Positions 20,560 to 31,937 of a DNA stretch of 64,000 bases are shown here, piece after piece. Position 1 is the stretch's first letter; each line of letters begins with the position of its first letter. Under the pieces are notes generated by a model that was given only the letters and a program-made list of their open reading frames with translations, made no database searches and was not told the origin of the DNA. Made by a program: the position numbers and the translations under genes. This DNA comes from Paramarasmius palmivorus (taxonomy: Eukaryota; Basidiomycota; Agaricomycetes; Agaricales; Marasmiaceae), in NCBI GenBank assembly GCA_037176845.1, contig JAYKXP010000124.1, positions 1-64,000 of the forward strand, given 5' to 3'.

Positions 20560-21641
20560 ATGGCCAACCCTCAGGTTTCAAACCAATCCACAACACCGTC
20601 GTATCAACCCAGGCTGCCTATCGCAGTTACAGAACCATTCACCGACCCCAACGCAGATATTATCTTTCGTACCTCCGACAATGCAGACTTCCACGTTCAC
20701 AAATGCATCCTGTCCCTTGTCTCGCCATTCTTCGCAGACATGTTCTCCCTTCCTCAGCCGCCGACTGATAAACCATCCAAGGGCGGGAAATCCGATAGCG
20801 CCGAAGCCCCTTCGGCGTCGTCTGACCGGGTGATTCAAGTTGACGAGAACAGCCTCGTTCTGGATCGCGTCTTACGATACATTTATCCTTCCTGCGACCC
20901 TCAGCCATGGATCAACGTGGCGGATATCGTTCCTGTTCTGCGAATCATGTTGAAATATCAGATGGAACACTCCAAGCCGTTTACGAGGATCATCGAGTCC
21001 CTTCTATCTCGCCCCCTCGAACTCGACGAATCGGGAGTGTCTTCGCAGACACCCAGTGTCACGATGGGAGTCCTCAGCGTCTTGTACTTTTTTAAGGACT
21101 CCCTAAGCCGTGAATGGTTGGAACGCGCCGCGAAGTTGGTGCTGCGCATTCCTCTCAAAACGCTTATTGGCCCATTGCAGTGCTCCCAGCTTGAGTATTT
21201 GTCTGCTCGAGCATACCTCGATCTTCTCGAGTACCACAAGAAATGCTCTGAGGTGATCAAGTCGCGCTCTTTGCCTGCGTGGTCGGATGCTTCGGATTTG
21301 GTGTACGAATGCACGAATGGTGCAATGACAGATGGTTCCAGGGTTCCAGCTTCAGCGATGCTGAACTCTGACGCGCCGAGGAACAGTCTCACTTATCTCC
21401 GTGGTTGGTATAAGGAGCATCCGTATACTTGCGCTGAATGGTCTTCCATGGCTGTTCTCGTCACTCAAGGTTATTGCCAAGGATGTTCGGTCTGCGGGAA
21501 GAACCCGTGCCCGAACAGGCTGAAGGCAATATTCCGGCTTGTCAAGGCTGAAGTTGATGCTGCTATTTCGACGGTAAATCTTTCTCCAGATATGTCTTGT
21601 GGCGCTTCTGACTTTCAGTATAGGTCCCGGTTCCATTGTAG
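20560..21641 (+). CDS. BTB/POZ domain protein with C-terminal Cys cluster
   Basis: Two exons, 20560-21573 and 21624-21641, with an intron GTAAAT...CAGTATAG, give 343 residues ending VPVPL. Residues about 28-110 are a BTB/POZ fold of the agaric type: D-x-I-x-RTSDN-x-FHVHK-x-ILSLVSPFFADMFSLP, then NSLVLDRVLRYIYPS. The middle is helical (LEYLSARAYLDLLEYHKK). Near residue 300 is CQGCSVCGKNPC, a possible zinc site. BTB domains dimerise and often recruit substrates to Cul3 ligases; that role is inferred from the family. The start ATG follows CCCCCATC as in the broken copy. Sister of 16675; other members are on the minus strand at 23.0, 25.4 and 37.7 kb and on the plus strand at 61.6 kb. Confidence 0.85.
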
Positions 21642-22136
21642 CGCCGGAATTAACGGGACAGCGTATGGAGGTGTTGAATGTACTCTAGTATGTGTAATGA
21701 TCGAATTTGTTCTGCATGCAAGTGATAGTTCTTGAATGTGGTTGGCGTCCTTGTATTTCTTGTTCGAAGCTATCTTGTGAAAATCGGTACCACTGAGCGC
21801 TGAGGAGGGATTTAAGCGCTCTAAGTTTTTGAACGCGATTGTCACGTGCATCACTTTAAAATAAAAATATTTGATCTCTCTTGGATCTCTCGCTCAAACC
21901 ACGATGGCTCGTCAAGTCAAATCATTTATTCCCCAGTCCACTCAAATTAGTGTCTTAGACCACAGGTCCATGTACTCGCCGCGTCTTGGATGAGAAAATC
22001 ACGGCTAAATTCTGACGACTTGTCACGTTGCGATGGTCCTAGGGCCATCTTCTGACGTCAGGCTTCTGCCGAGGAAGTTTTAAAAAGCCCATACATTGCG
22101 CTCTAGACGTTTCCCACTCTCTTCACAACCACCATC
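21642..22136. other. Intergenic region with promoter of the DUF1295 gene
   Basis: No gene seen. A TTTTAAAAAG element at about 22077-22086 lies about 55 bases before the downstream ATG and may act as a TATA-like site. Confidence 0.35.
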
Positions 22137-22984
22137 ATGCCCCCAGACCTCATTAGTCGAGGCGTTAAACAGCCTTCACCACTCGGTTCATCCCTATTCG
22201 TTCTCCTTCGTTCTTTGGACCCAGTTCTCCAGTACAACATCCTCGCTAAAGGTCTCGGCGACCCAATCATCCGCTACTTTGGTGGAACCGTGCGACCACT
22301 CGGGCCTCCACTCACCTTCGGCAGCGCTATCAATGTTGGCCTCTCACCCCATCGAACCATTCTCGTCGGCATGGCCGCTGGCTGCGCCTTGAAACAAATC
22401 TATTGGCTCCTCGGAGTATCCGAAGAAGAGTTCCCTGTTTCAGCTGCGGTTCCGGTGTCGATATACAACTCCTTGGTGAATAGCGTCAATTCCTTAGTAT
22501 TCCTGTCCACCGCTACGTCTTCGATCAGGGCTGGAGATGAAGGGCTATCGACGCCGTTGGTGATTGGGACAGGGTTGTTCGTGTCGGGTATCCTCATCGA
22601 GCTTATTTCGGAAGTTCAGCGAAGAGATTTCAAGCGTGATCCAAGGAACAAGGGGAAGCCTTATACCGAGGGGTTACTTGGGTACGCGAGACATATCAAC
22701 TATTTGGGATATACGTTGTGGAGAGCTGGTATTTCGTGGGCTGCAGGAGGATGGAAGGCTGGGTTGATATCTGGAGCATACATTGCAGTCGATTTCGTCA
22801 ATCGTGCGATACCGGTATTGGATAACTATTGCACGTCTAGGGTGAGTGTCCAGCTCTTACTTGATCATCATTTTGTTGACGAAGGGTTGTACAGTACGGC
22901 GAAGAATGGCTGCGATACAAATCAAGAGTACCATACAAATTCATACCAGGGATCCTGTCAAGCGTTGTACATCTTGAACCATGA
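22137..22984 (+). CDS. DUF1295 / steroid-reductase-like membrane protein
   Basis: Two exons, 22137-22841 and 22895-22984, with a 53 nt intron (GTGAGT...TTGTACAG), give 264 residues. Several hydrophobic segments are seen (about residues 70-95, 120-150 and 185-215). The C-terminal half has the family signature: TEGLLGYARHINYLG, then YGEEWLRYKSRVPYKFIPGI after the intron. That is the ending expected for the DUF1295 / isoprenylcysteine methyltransferase-like fold, where a membrane-buried site binds NADPH or SAM. The exact reaction cannot be told. Reading straight through the intron would give a longer 340-residue frame, but it loses this signature. It converges on the minus-strand BTB gene with about 58 bases between stop codons. 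Confidence 0.88.
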
Positions 22985-23042
22985 AGATGAAAGACTACGC
23001 CGTTCCGTGCCAGTATGCGGTGCGAGAGATGCCTTAGAGATA

Positions 23043-24102
23043 CTAGGCCTCATCGTCCGACACGGACTCGCTGCCCATTTCAGAGGGTTCAAATGGTGGA
23101 TCGTATGGCTGAACGAGGAAGACATTCTTGAGGTCAATACATATTCAGGTATCGAGTAATGACGTAACTTACCTGCGAGAGAGCAAGTCCAATTTCAGTT
23201 CGGAAGATAGATGTCGCCGCTTGTAGCATGTACCTGCAACGTTTCTTGCTACAGTTGCTACATGTCCATCCGGTAGGTTCGTATGGAAGAAGCGCTATTG
23301 TGTCCATGTTCTCCCAGTTTTGGAACATCGGTACGAGTTTTGATTCGTACCATTCCTTCACCTTTGACGGGTCCAGTTGGGCATCTGTATCCGGTGCCTC
23401 CCCTCTATGATCATAAGAACCGTGACAGTGGTATTTCCACCTGGTATTCTCCTTATCATCGGCAGTGAAAGATGGGGTGTGCTCCATAAGACGTTCATAT
23501 CGATGACGCCTTAGAAGCTTGATAAAATCCTTCACAGTCATTCCATCTAGCTCTTGGACGTAAGCTGTCGCAAGCTCGTGGAAAGGTACTGTGAGAGTCT
23601 TCTCAAAAGCCTCGTCAATGGAGTCCTTGGTGAAGGATTCCGGCAACATCTGCATGATACCAAAAACGCGCATGACAGAGTATGCCTCCCAATTCGAATG
23701 TCCGACGCCTTTAGGGATGTTGGAAAGATCGAGGTCGGCTGGTCTCTCGAGGGACATCTCTCGCAGATGCCTAGCGATGTCCGGAAAGGCAGCGGTGCTT
23801 TCCATTCGGTAAACGGTGAATGCTCGATAAACAGAAGAAACGTCTTTCCACGTTGTCAGTGCAGGAGGTGCCTGGCCGGGATAGACGAAGCGAAGTGTTA
23901 GATCGAGCGCGGTACTATCTTCTGCGACGGGTACGACGTTGTCTTCTCGCGGAAGAGAGAACATCTCTCGGAAGTATGGAGATACAAAGCCAAGGATGGC
24001 ACTATGGACATGAAAGTTGATATCGTCGGAGGTACGAAGGATGGTATCCCAGGCACCCTTATCGTCGAAAGGCGAGCTGGCTGTTTGTGTAGTCGTAGAC
24101 AT
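23043..24102 (-). CDS. BTB/POZ domain protein with acidic tail
   Basis: Two exons, complement 24102-23173 and 23108-23043, with a 64 nt intron (GTAAGTTACG...TCGTTCAG), give 331 residues. The BTB region at about residues 20-95 reads ILRTSDDINFHVHSAILGFVSPYFREMFSLP. The central helices include VPFHELATAYVQELDGMTVKDF, a family hallmark. CSNCSKKRC near residue 287 is the possible metal site. The second exon encodes a short acidic tail (SESVSDDEA). The paralogue at 25356 has the same phase-0 intron and an acidic tail of the same length, which confirms the join. The start MSTTTQ is chosen because the paralogue begins MTTTIA. A TATAAG-like sequence lies upstream. Confidence 0.88.
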
Positions 24103-24269
24103 GATTGAGGATGTGAGTCGAGAAGTAGTAGCTCTGAGGTACAGAAAATTGTACACATATAAGTTCTTATAGAAGCTGCAATTAAACTTCTGTCAGATTC
24201 AACAAAGGTTCCAGAACCCACAAATCAAGAATCAAGATCAGAACAGCCACGTACACGTTTTTGAGGCTG

Positions 24270-24960
24270 AGCACCCGGCGCCGATACCACAAGGTCACCA
24301 TGTAACGCCCCAAAGTGATGGATTTGCTTGGTAACTACCTTGTTCCATCGATCTCCTTGTATTCATCCAAATCAGTTTTGCAACAGAGTCTGAAAGATGC
24401 CGCAAGATAGTGGCAAGACGAGAGTTTTTACAGGGCTCGCGTTTCCGGCAGCTTCGGCAAGTGCCGGAAATAGGAACTTGAGCGCTCCGCCGAGCACTTC
24501 CTTCCTTTGTTCTAAACACCCACGATTCCCCACAACATCAGTAGCATGCATCGCCCTCACAGATGTCCACGCTACTTCCCTTGAATGCTGCAACTCCAGC
24601 TGACCTGCCTCGTTCCAAGGACCTACAGCATTTGCAACATTATCAGCATTATCCAGTTAGCCGACATCAAACCGACATCAAAAAAAAGGAAGGGACCCTC
24701 AATTCAGCGCGTCCTTCTGACGGCAGCTGTTGAGATTCGGTGCTTTGTTCTGGAGAACAAGGTTACTGCTGATGAGGAAAAGGTTAAATGAAAAATGAAG
24801 GTCATATAGAAGCTCTTGCTTTGGCGATGGCACTACGTTTTCACAACCTTCAGTCACCTTTCTCAGGCTTCCCTTGAAAGTTGTTGGGGAAAATGATACA
24901 ACAGCATTGACCCTAGATGTCCGGGAGATATAGATGGGTCTCATCAATGACAAAGTAATT
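24270..24960. repeat. BTB-flank duplication, copy 1
   Basis: Shares long stretches with 26560-27270 and 27470-27800. Anchors are CACCATGTAACGCC near 24297, a GCGTTTCCGGCAGC...GTGCCGG imperfect hairpin near 24440 and a conserved CCTTGAATGCTGCAACTC block near 24580. It lies just upstream of a minus-strand BTB gene, so the duplicated unit is gene plus 5' flank. Bases 24961-25355 hold nothing recognisable. Confidence 0.6.
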
Positions 24961-25355
24961 TTAACAGCAAAGCGTGGTGGCCCAGAAGACCGTGTCCGCG
25001 ATAAACTATGAGTTTGAGAAGGTATCTGGCCTAAAAGAGGTCCGAGTCATGGAAACAAACGAAACATTAATATTACACCTCCATCAAGCACACGTACTAA
25101 AGTCTAAAGCTCCTATCACATCTGGGGAACTCAACCTTGTAAGTCTCGGCTGATTTATCTTATCTTTGACCGATGACACGAATATCTTGAAAGTTGCGGC
25201 TGCCTCGAAGAACAATCTGGTCAAGTCTCAATCTTTGAAGTCACCCAGTTACCCTGTGAAACTTTATATTCTTGAACCATAAAGAAGAGGTTCTAGTAAA
25301 ATTTGAAATACATGTCGTTGTCAGTTGAGATACCAGGGACCGTCATTGACAAGCT

Positions 25356-26415
25356 TTACTGTTCGTCATCAGTCTCTTCGACCTCGACCAGTTCATCGGA
25401 GACTCCCTGCGGTTCACGTGGCTGATTGAAGAGTTTCTCGTGAGTGAAACGGCTACTGAGTATGGGCCATAAAGCTTACTTGAGAGAGGGCTAGACCAAC
25501 TTCAGTTCTGAAAATGGCTGTTGCTGCCTGCAACATGGACCTGCAGCGTTTCCTACCACATTCGTTACATGCCCACCCCACAGGCTCGTAAGGCAGGAGG
25601 GAAATCGTATCCATATCCTCCCAGATTTTGAATTTAGGGACAAGTTTGGAAGTATACCACTCCACCATCTTTGATTTTTCCAATTTAAGGGGTTCACGTG
25701 GACCACTAGAAATGTAGTGGCAGTGGATGCATGAATAATACCATCTGGCATCATTATTGTCCCATGATTTAAACCTGGGCTCACGTTGAGAAAGGTGCTC
25801 ATACCGATGGCGCCTCAGAAGTTTGATAAAATCCCTGACAGTCAACCCATCCAGATCCTGCACGTAGGCCGTAGCCAGCTCGTGAAAAGGAACTTCGAGG
25901 GTTTTCTGGAAGGCCTGTTCAAAGACGGTGTCGGTGAACGAATCCCTAAACGTCTGCATCGTGCCCACAACGCGCATGATCGAATACGACTCCCAGTTCG
26001 GATGTTTAAGATGCCTGGGTATCGCCGATATGTCAACGTCATCAGGTTTTCTGCAAGACATCCCCTGCAGAAGTTGAGCGACAGTATCAAAGGCAGCGGT
26101 ATCCTCCATCTGATATTTCACGAGCGTCCGAAAGACCGAGGAAACCTCCTTCCAGGTTTTCATCGGTGGTTGTCGTTGTCCGGGATAGATTAAACGAAGA
26201 GTGCAGTCGATGGTAACACCGTCTTCAGTGACATTGACGACTTGATCTTCGTCGGTGGGTTGTGATGGGGGAGGAAGGGTGAACATATCCCTGAAGAATG
26301 GGGAGACGAGGCTGAGAATGAAGCGGGAGACGCGGAAATCGATGTTATCAGAGGTACGAAGGACAACGTCAGCACTGGGAGCGTCGAAAGGTGGGCTGGC
26401 TATCGTAGTAGTCAT
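25356..26415 (-). CDS. BTB/POZ domain protein with acidic tail, tandem paralogue
   Basis: Two exons, complement 26415-25480 and 25421-25356, with a 58 nt intron (GTAAGC...CAATCAG), give 333 residues. The BTB region reads VLRTSDNIDFRVSRFILSLV then SPFFRDMFTLP. Central VPFHELATAYVQDLDGLTVRDF and CNECGRKRC near residue 289 match the neighbour at 23043. The tail PREPQGVSDELVEVEETD is acidic. Paralogues share intron position, phase and second-exon length (66 nt with stop). Without the intron the frame would end after 320 residues, lacking the tail. It is a tandem duplicate of the preceding gene with its 5' flank. Confidence 0.88.
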
Positions 26416-26559
26416 CTCTGACGCTCGAAATTAGGAGACAATGGCCTTGGAGTAAAGACAACTGCGTTCATCCGAGTTCTTATACAAGCTGTGGCTAAGC
26501 TTCTGGCAGATTCAGCACAAGTCTTCACAAATAAGGACAGCCACATACACATTTTGGAA

Positions 26560-27270
26560 GCTAGGCCCCGTCAATAGTACAAGATCACCATGTAACGCCA
26601 CCTAGAGTCAGATGCACTCCTTTCGTTCAACTTCATCGCCCTGTGATGGCAAAGGACAAGAGGTGTTACGGAACGCGTGCCTCTTGCTTCTGTCAGCTTC
26701 GGCAAGTGCCGAAAATAGCTTGAACGCCGTCGAGCGCTTCCTTGCTTTTTTTTAACACCCACGATCATCAGCAAATCATCAGAAGAATGCATCGCCCTCA
26801 GTGATATTCGCATTACTTCCCTTTAATGCTACAACTCCAGCTAATCTGCCTCGTTCTAAGGACTCACAGCATTATCAACGTTATCCAGTTAGCCGACGTC
26901 AAAGACAAAGGGACCTCGATTCAGCATGCCCTTCTAATGGCGGCTGTTGAGATTTAATGCTTTATTCGGGAACAAGGTAACCCCATTAAAGCCCTCGCTT
27001 TGGCGACGGCATTACTACATTCTTTACTCCGTCTTTCTTCCCTTTTCGTCTCTTTGGCCCAGTGTGCTTGGGTTATTCGCGATTTTCATAGCAATTCTGC
27101 ACTTCACCCTGCCTTTGTTGCCAAAATATAACAGCATCGATTTTAGAGGCCCAGGGGATGTTCGGAGATGGAACTCATCGATGACAGGGAAATTCGAACA
27201 GCAAAGTGGCGGATGACCACTGGAAGGCTGCGTTTGCTGAAGGTGCCCGACTTGACCCTGCGCTTGCATT
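26560..27270. repeat. BTB-flank duplication, copy 2
   Basis: Second copy of the flank repeat, upstream of the BTB gene 25356-26415. CACCATGTAACGCC recurs near 26588, the GGCAAGTGCCG block near 26700 and the CCTT.AATGCTACAACTC block near 26820. Confidence 0.6.
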
Positions 27271-27469
27271 TTAGCCAGGCTAAAATACCAAACCCCTGGT
27301 GAAAACGCCGCTACAGAGACCAGGCCTCCAGAGTGTTAAGAAGGTCATGGAAACACGCAAGATTATACCTGAGCAGCGCTGCTGATCACACATACTAGCC
27401 TTGGGATGAGTTCTCGTCGGACCTTGGGAATATCGATGGCAACTTGCACTTACGTGCGAGATGCCTTAG

Positions 27470-27800
27470 AGTCACAAGGTCACCAGTAGCGTCCCAAAGT
27501 GTTGGATTTGCTTAGTAACCGCCTTGTTCCATAGGTCTCCTTGTATTCATTCAAGTCAGATTTGCAACAGAGTCTGCAAGATGCTGTAAGATGATGGCAA
27601 GAGGCGAGAGGTTTTACACGAGGCTCGCGTTTCCGGCAGCTTCAAGTTCGGCAAGTGCCGGAAGTAGTAACTTGAGCGCTCTAAGTAGCCCCTGCCGAGC
27701 GCTTCCTTCCTACCCGCGATTGCCGCATCGCCCTCACAGGTGGCCACACTACTTCCCTTGAATGCTGCAACTCTAGCTGGCCTGTCTCGCTATAAGGACC
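27470..27800. repeat. BTB-flank duplication, copy 3 (without its gene)
   Basis: Third copy (GTCCCAAAGTGTTGGATTTGC near 27493, GCGTTTCCGGCAGC near 27626, CCCTTGAATGCTGCAAC near 27758). No BTB gene accompanies it. The sequence then passes into the Ifi-6-16-like fragment, so this copy was truncated or the gene was lost. Confidence 0.55.
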
Positions 27801-27917
27801 TACAGCATTTGCAGCATTAGACTCGTGTGGCCAGTACATTTTTGTCGGTTCGGTTTTTGATGGTTGGAAATTCGGGCAGCAAACCGACAGCGTCGCTCCA
27901 TCCTCTAATCTATTGCC

Positions 27918-28184
27918 ATGACCAGTAAACGGGTTTGGGCCCTGGCAGTTTTCGCCGATATCACCACCATCACTGCAAGTGCGATCGTACTGCTTCCAGG
28001 TGAAAAAGTCAACTTGAAAGCACTTGTAGAGGGTTGGTTTTGAACACGTCTTTGGCATTTCCTTTGGTTGTGAACGCAGAAAAGAAAACTACCAAGGAGA
28101 TCGAGGAATGGATGATTGAATTTGGGGAGAGATTGAAAGAGGCAGAGGTACCGCACGTTCAGTGGCTCAATGCTGCGATCAAGG
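27918..28184 (+). pseudogene. Fragment of an Ifi-6-16-like gene (C-terminal part)
   Basis: MTSKRVWALAVFADITTIT, then an intron-like GTGAAAAAG...GAACGCAG, then KKTTKEIEEWMIEFGERL and AEVPHVQWLNAAIK, followed by GTAAGT. This matches the C-terminal third of the gene at 46810-47978 (MSAQRVWPITVF...; AGVPHVQWLDFAVQ). Nothing equivalent to the earlier exons is found upstream, and sequence just before the ATG is out of frame, so I read it as a truncated duplicate. Confidence 0.55.
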
Positions 28185-28452
28185 TAAGTATTGCGTCAAG
28201 CGCTTAGGCGTATAATGGAGATGCTGGTTTTGGGATGTCATTGATGCTCGAATGCTGAAAGATAGTACGCGTCTCGGCTTTTTACCTTGAAATTCCGGTA
28301 CTTTCTCATGTAGATACTAGAAATGAATATTTCTGATTTGAAAGTCGTTCCGATTTGAACTCGCATATAGCGGGAATCGGACCGTGCCGACCGAATATTC
28401 AACGTGATGATAGTACCACGTAACGCGTGACGTTCCTTTACACTCAACCAAC

Positions 28453-30519
28453 ATGTCCGAGACTCGGTAAGCGTGTTCCCATCTAATTGCATGCCATTCA
28501 ACTCACCGATAACGATTCGAAGGAGCGGGAAATTTCCCGTTGTCTTCCCAGATCCCACGGCAGCGCGTCAAAACCATTCTTCGCTCCGGTATTATCGCTT
28601 CGCATACTGACTCGGAATACGCAAAAGTCCATATCGAGACTCTCGAAGATCAAATAGAGGATCGCGAACGCGAGATATTGCGTCTCCACGCGGAACTCGA
28701 GCAGTTCGAACAAGAATACGACGAATACCAGTCACTGTTTGCTCCCATTCGGAAGCTTCCTTCCGAGATCTTGGGTCTCGTCTTCTTATACGCAGTACAC
28801 GAAGACTTCTTTGGAAACAAGGGGCACTCGATGACCATCACAGCACCATTTTTGGCTGGCATTTGCTTGTATTGGCGAACGGTTTGTCTTGCCACTCCAC
28901 AGTTGTGGGGTATCAGGCCGATGACGTTGTACCTGGGATCAAAGCAGTGGTTGAGGAACAGCTGCAGGGCTTAGAAGGATTCCTTGGATACTCGAAACAT
29001 GCGGTTTTGAAATTCAAGCTCCTACTCATGGGCAGTCCGAACGGTAAACTTGAGGAATGTCCAGCGATGCGCGTTCTCGAGAGGCTTCGAAAGGAGTCAC
29101 CACGTTTGCAGCACCTCACCCTGACCTTCAGCCTAGGATGGACTCCATCTTTGGCAAACAAGGTTGTGAAGTATATCTTCAACAATCCTTTACCAGCGAT
29201 GGAGTCTCTCAATCTTGATCTAGATTATTACGACATTCCCGACATTGAAGCCGACGTTCCCCGCCTTCGAAGCCTCGCAGTCGGTCACAAGTCTGGAGAG
29301 GCACGGAATAGTAGCTTCATTCACTTTGATCCCTCGCCAGTCATCAGTCTCTTGCCTCTGCCTCCATTCCCTCTCGCACAGATCACCTGTTTGCACATCC
29401 AATACAAGGTTCATGACGCAGTCAACGTCCTGAAACAATGTCCCAATCTGATCACTGCACATCTTATTATCCCCGCGTCAAAGAATATCTGCCGTGGCGA
29501 ATCGGACTGTGGTTCTGCATCGGAAGAGGATTCTGGCGATGAAGAGTCACTCCCCAGATATCCGCCGCGAAATCCCCGACCGCCTCTTCCTATTCCTCCA
29601 TACCAAGTCTTTCCCCGTCTGGAGTCTTTCACTCTGGAAATCACGGGCGTGGATGGGTTGCGGTTTGGTGCTTTCTGTGATGTGGCTCAGGTTCTTCATG
29701 CCATGACCACTCCTCGCTTAACATCGCTCGCTATCATATCCGACGCAGAGGAGACCCAAACTATGGTCGATGCTCGTGCAAGGTACTACGACCTTCCGAG
29801 CTTCTATGTCTCGTTGATGTGTTTGTTGTTTCGTTCGGAAGTTTTGCCGAGTTTGCGGAAACTCCGTTTTGAAGGTATTCCTATCTCGGAGAAGGACCTG
29901 GTGGCGCTATTGGAGCAGCTGACTGCGCTCGAGGACCTCATTGTCAGGGAGCCAAGGAGGAAGAAGAGCGACAAGGACCAGGACATCTTGCGAGATATCT
30001 TTTCTGTGAAGGAAGATGATGGGCCATTTAAGAACAACATCATCGTTAGGCACTTCATGACTCGATTCAAGTTTCCACAGGCTACGCCTCGGACTCAACC
30101 GAAAAAGAAGGGGAAAGCCAAGGCCAAGTCAAAGTTGCAAGAACTTGAAGACGAAGAGGAGCATCCCGTACTTGGTGAGTTTTACTTCACATAGAGCGCC
30201 ATGGCATCATCTAAGCTTAGCTTATACTTCAGTTCCCAACCTACGAAACCTTCACTTAACAGTACACGACGATTGGACTCGAGGGTTATTTGAAGCAGCT
30301 CTCGAATCACGACGTTCGACCCTCAAGTCGGTGTACATTAAGTTCCTCTATTTGTCAATCAAGCGGATAGACTTTCAGCGTTTAAAAAAGATTCAAGATG
30401 GCGGAATGGCGATTCGTGTGCTTGATAGAAAGGACAGGGAGCTGCTAGGATTCGATGGTAGTATTCGAGAATACGAGCTTGAAGACGACGATTTTGAAGA
30501 TGAAGACGGAGATGAATAA
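28453..30519 (+). CDS. F-box / leucine-rich-type protein, frame uncertain
   Basis: From about 28552 the frame has a coiled coil (DQIEDREREILRLHAELEQF) and an F-box of the agaric type (IRKLPSEILGLVFLYA, then LAGICLYWRTVCLATPQLWG). After about 28905 the homologous protein continues in the next frame (DDVVPGIKAVVEEQL), with no good intron between. This implies a one-base indel in GGGG or an unrecognised mini-intron. The LRR-like part follows (MESLNLDLDYY, LRSLAVG, ITCLHI). The last intron is clear: 30175-30232, joining HPVL to VPNLRNLHLTV, ending in an acidic tail at 30519. The start is unresolved: ATG 28453 with donor at 28467 does not keep phase with 28552. F-box proteins recruit substrates to SCF ubiquitin ligases. 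It may be a recent pseudogene. Confidence 0.6.
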
Positions 30520-30758
30520 CATGTTGAAGAATGTCCATACATCATGTATCATACATACTTAAATACATTTGGATACTCTACCCACAATCACTAATGGCAC
30601 GACCTAGTACATCCAAGTAACAGTACGTTTGTGAAACCCCATGGAATAATTGAGATTTTTGCCGTCATGAGACGGCGCATGACATCCGCCACCATTCATG
30701 ACAGTATACAAGACATAGGATCTGAGATAAATTCATTTAGGTTGTAGATAAACGAAAC
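30520..30758. other. Intergenic between convergent genes
   Basis: 3' ends of the F-box gene and the BTB-like gene face each other. Nothing else is seen. Confidence 0.4.
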
Positions 30759-31890
30759 TCAGAACATTTCCTCTTCTTCCTGGGCAACGTATTCCCAAAA
30801 GCTCTCCCTACTCTCAATAGTCTCTTTCACCGTCTTCCTCCATTCATCAACCCTGTTAACGCAACCCTCGCAGGCTTCCAAAAGGTCTTTCTCGGCGGTA
30901 GCCCTGTCGAATTGCGCCAAAGTAGCAGGTAGTCCAGGAGTAGTAAACGCAACATCGTGAACAGAATCCTTGAATGTCAACCATCTCAAGCGACATTCCG
31001 TGCCGCACGAGGAAGCAGAGGGGACGAGCCGATGGTAGATATCCTGTTTCTCTTCCATGCGTTTCGTTCGGTAAAACATCTGGAGTAAACATTCAATAAA
31101 TGTTGGCGTATGGACAAAGTAATGAACGTACCCAGGCGATAAACAAATCCGGTCTGTCTACCAACGCAGCCCTCATCTCTGTAAGAGGAGTCTTCATGCT
31201 CATGTGTAGAGATAGCTGAACGAGGTGCCGATGATCATATTTCACGGCATAGGCGAACACCGGCCGTGGGATGCTTGCGGAGATTTAGTCTATACAGCTG
31301 TTAGCGTCTTCATGTGCATGATATCAAAGAAACGTACTTCATCGCCAACTTGACGCTCTCCCTCGCACAATAAATGCGATAGGTCTCCACCGCCTCTGCC
31401 ACTCGCTTCAAAAGATCAAACGAGATCCTATCCAACTCGGGCGGCCATTTAGGATGAATCCAATGCATGAGCAGATTCAGGACGTCGGCTTCATAAGCCA
31501 TTTGAACAGGTTCTCCAAGAGCGAATGATGAATCTGCGTGCGCCCAAAGTCCGTCTGGGGAGTGAGATTTTAGTTGAGAGGAGTGTGCGCCGATCAGGAT
31601 GCCACTGCGAGAACGAAGAATGGTATCAGTGGGTTGGTCGCAATCTGTTTTAGGAATCATAAGTTAGTAGGGTGAAGATTGAGCTTCATGAATCAAGACG
31701 TACGTTTACAAGTGGGTATCTTGGGGAAAGCGTGGTCTTCTTCGTTGTCCTCTTGCGTGAGTGCTTTGACCACCGCCGACTCGGAGGTCGTTGGCGAGGG
31801 ACATCGACTGCTGATGAAGGGATCGGTGTCTGGTGTACATGGGCGTGATGAGCCTGGAGTGGACGGGGTGGTTGAGGAGGAGGAGGACAT
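30759..31890 (-). CDS. Divergent BTB-like protein, four exons
   Basis: Exons complement 31890-31704, 31644-31338, 31273-31132 and 31079-30759 join in phase to 318 residues. Introns are 52-64 nt with GTACGT donors. The N-terminus is a Ser/Thr/Pro-rich linker (STTPSTPGSSRPCTPDTD). From residue about 63 a BTB-like core follows: TDTILRSRSGILIGAHSSQL, then ADVLNLLMHWIHP, then FDLLKRVAEAVETYRIYCA. After it come ankyrin-like helices (VFAYAVKYDHRHLVQLS) and a helical C-terminus ending EEEEMF. This domain order is common in agaric BTB proteins but clearly different from the Cys-cluster BTB genes nearby. The ATG at 31890 is about 40 bases from a TATA-like element; upstream Met codons lie 5' of it. Confidence 0.8.
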
Positions 31891-31927
31891 CAGTGGCTGG
31901 AGGGCTAAGGCCGAAGATTCTGTGAGG

Positions 31928-31937
31928 GTATATATAC
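31928..31937 (-). promoter_or_regulatory. TATA-like element of the BTB-like gene
   Basis: The palindromic GTATATATAC lies 38 bases 5' of the chosen ATG. It supports 31890 over the more upstream in-frame Met codons, which it would leave outside the transcript. Confidence 0.45.

Noticed and set aside
22137..23159. 340-residue unspliced reading of the DUF1295 gene
   Set aside because: It ignores a consensus intron; only the spliced form gives the YGEEW...RVPY signature.
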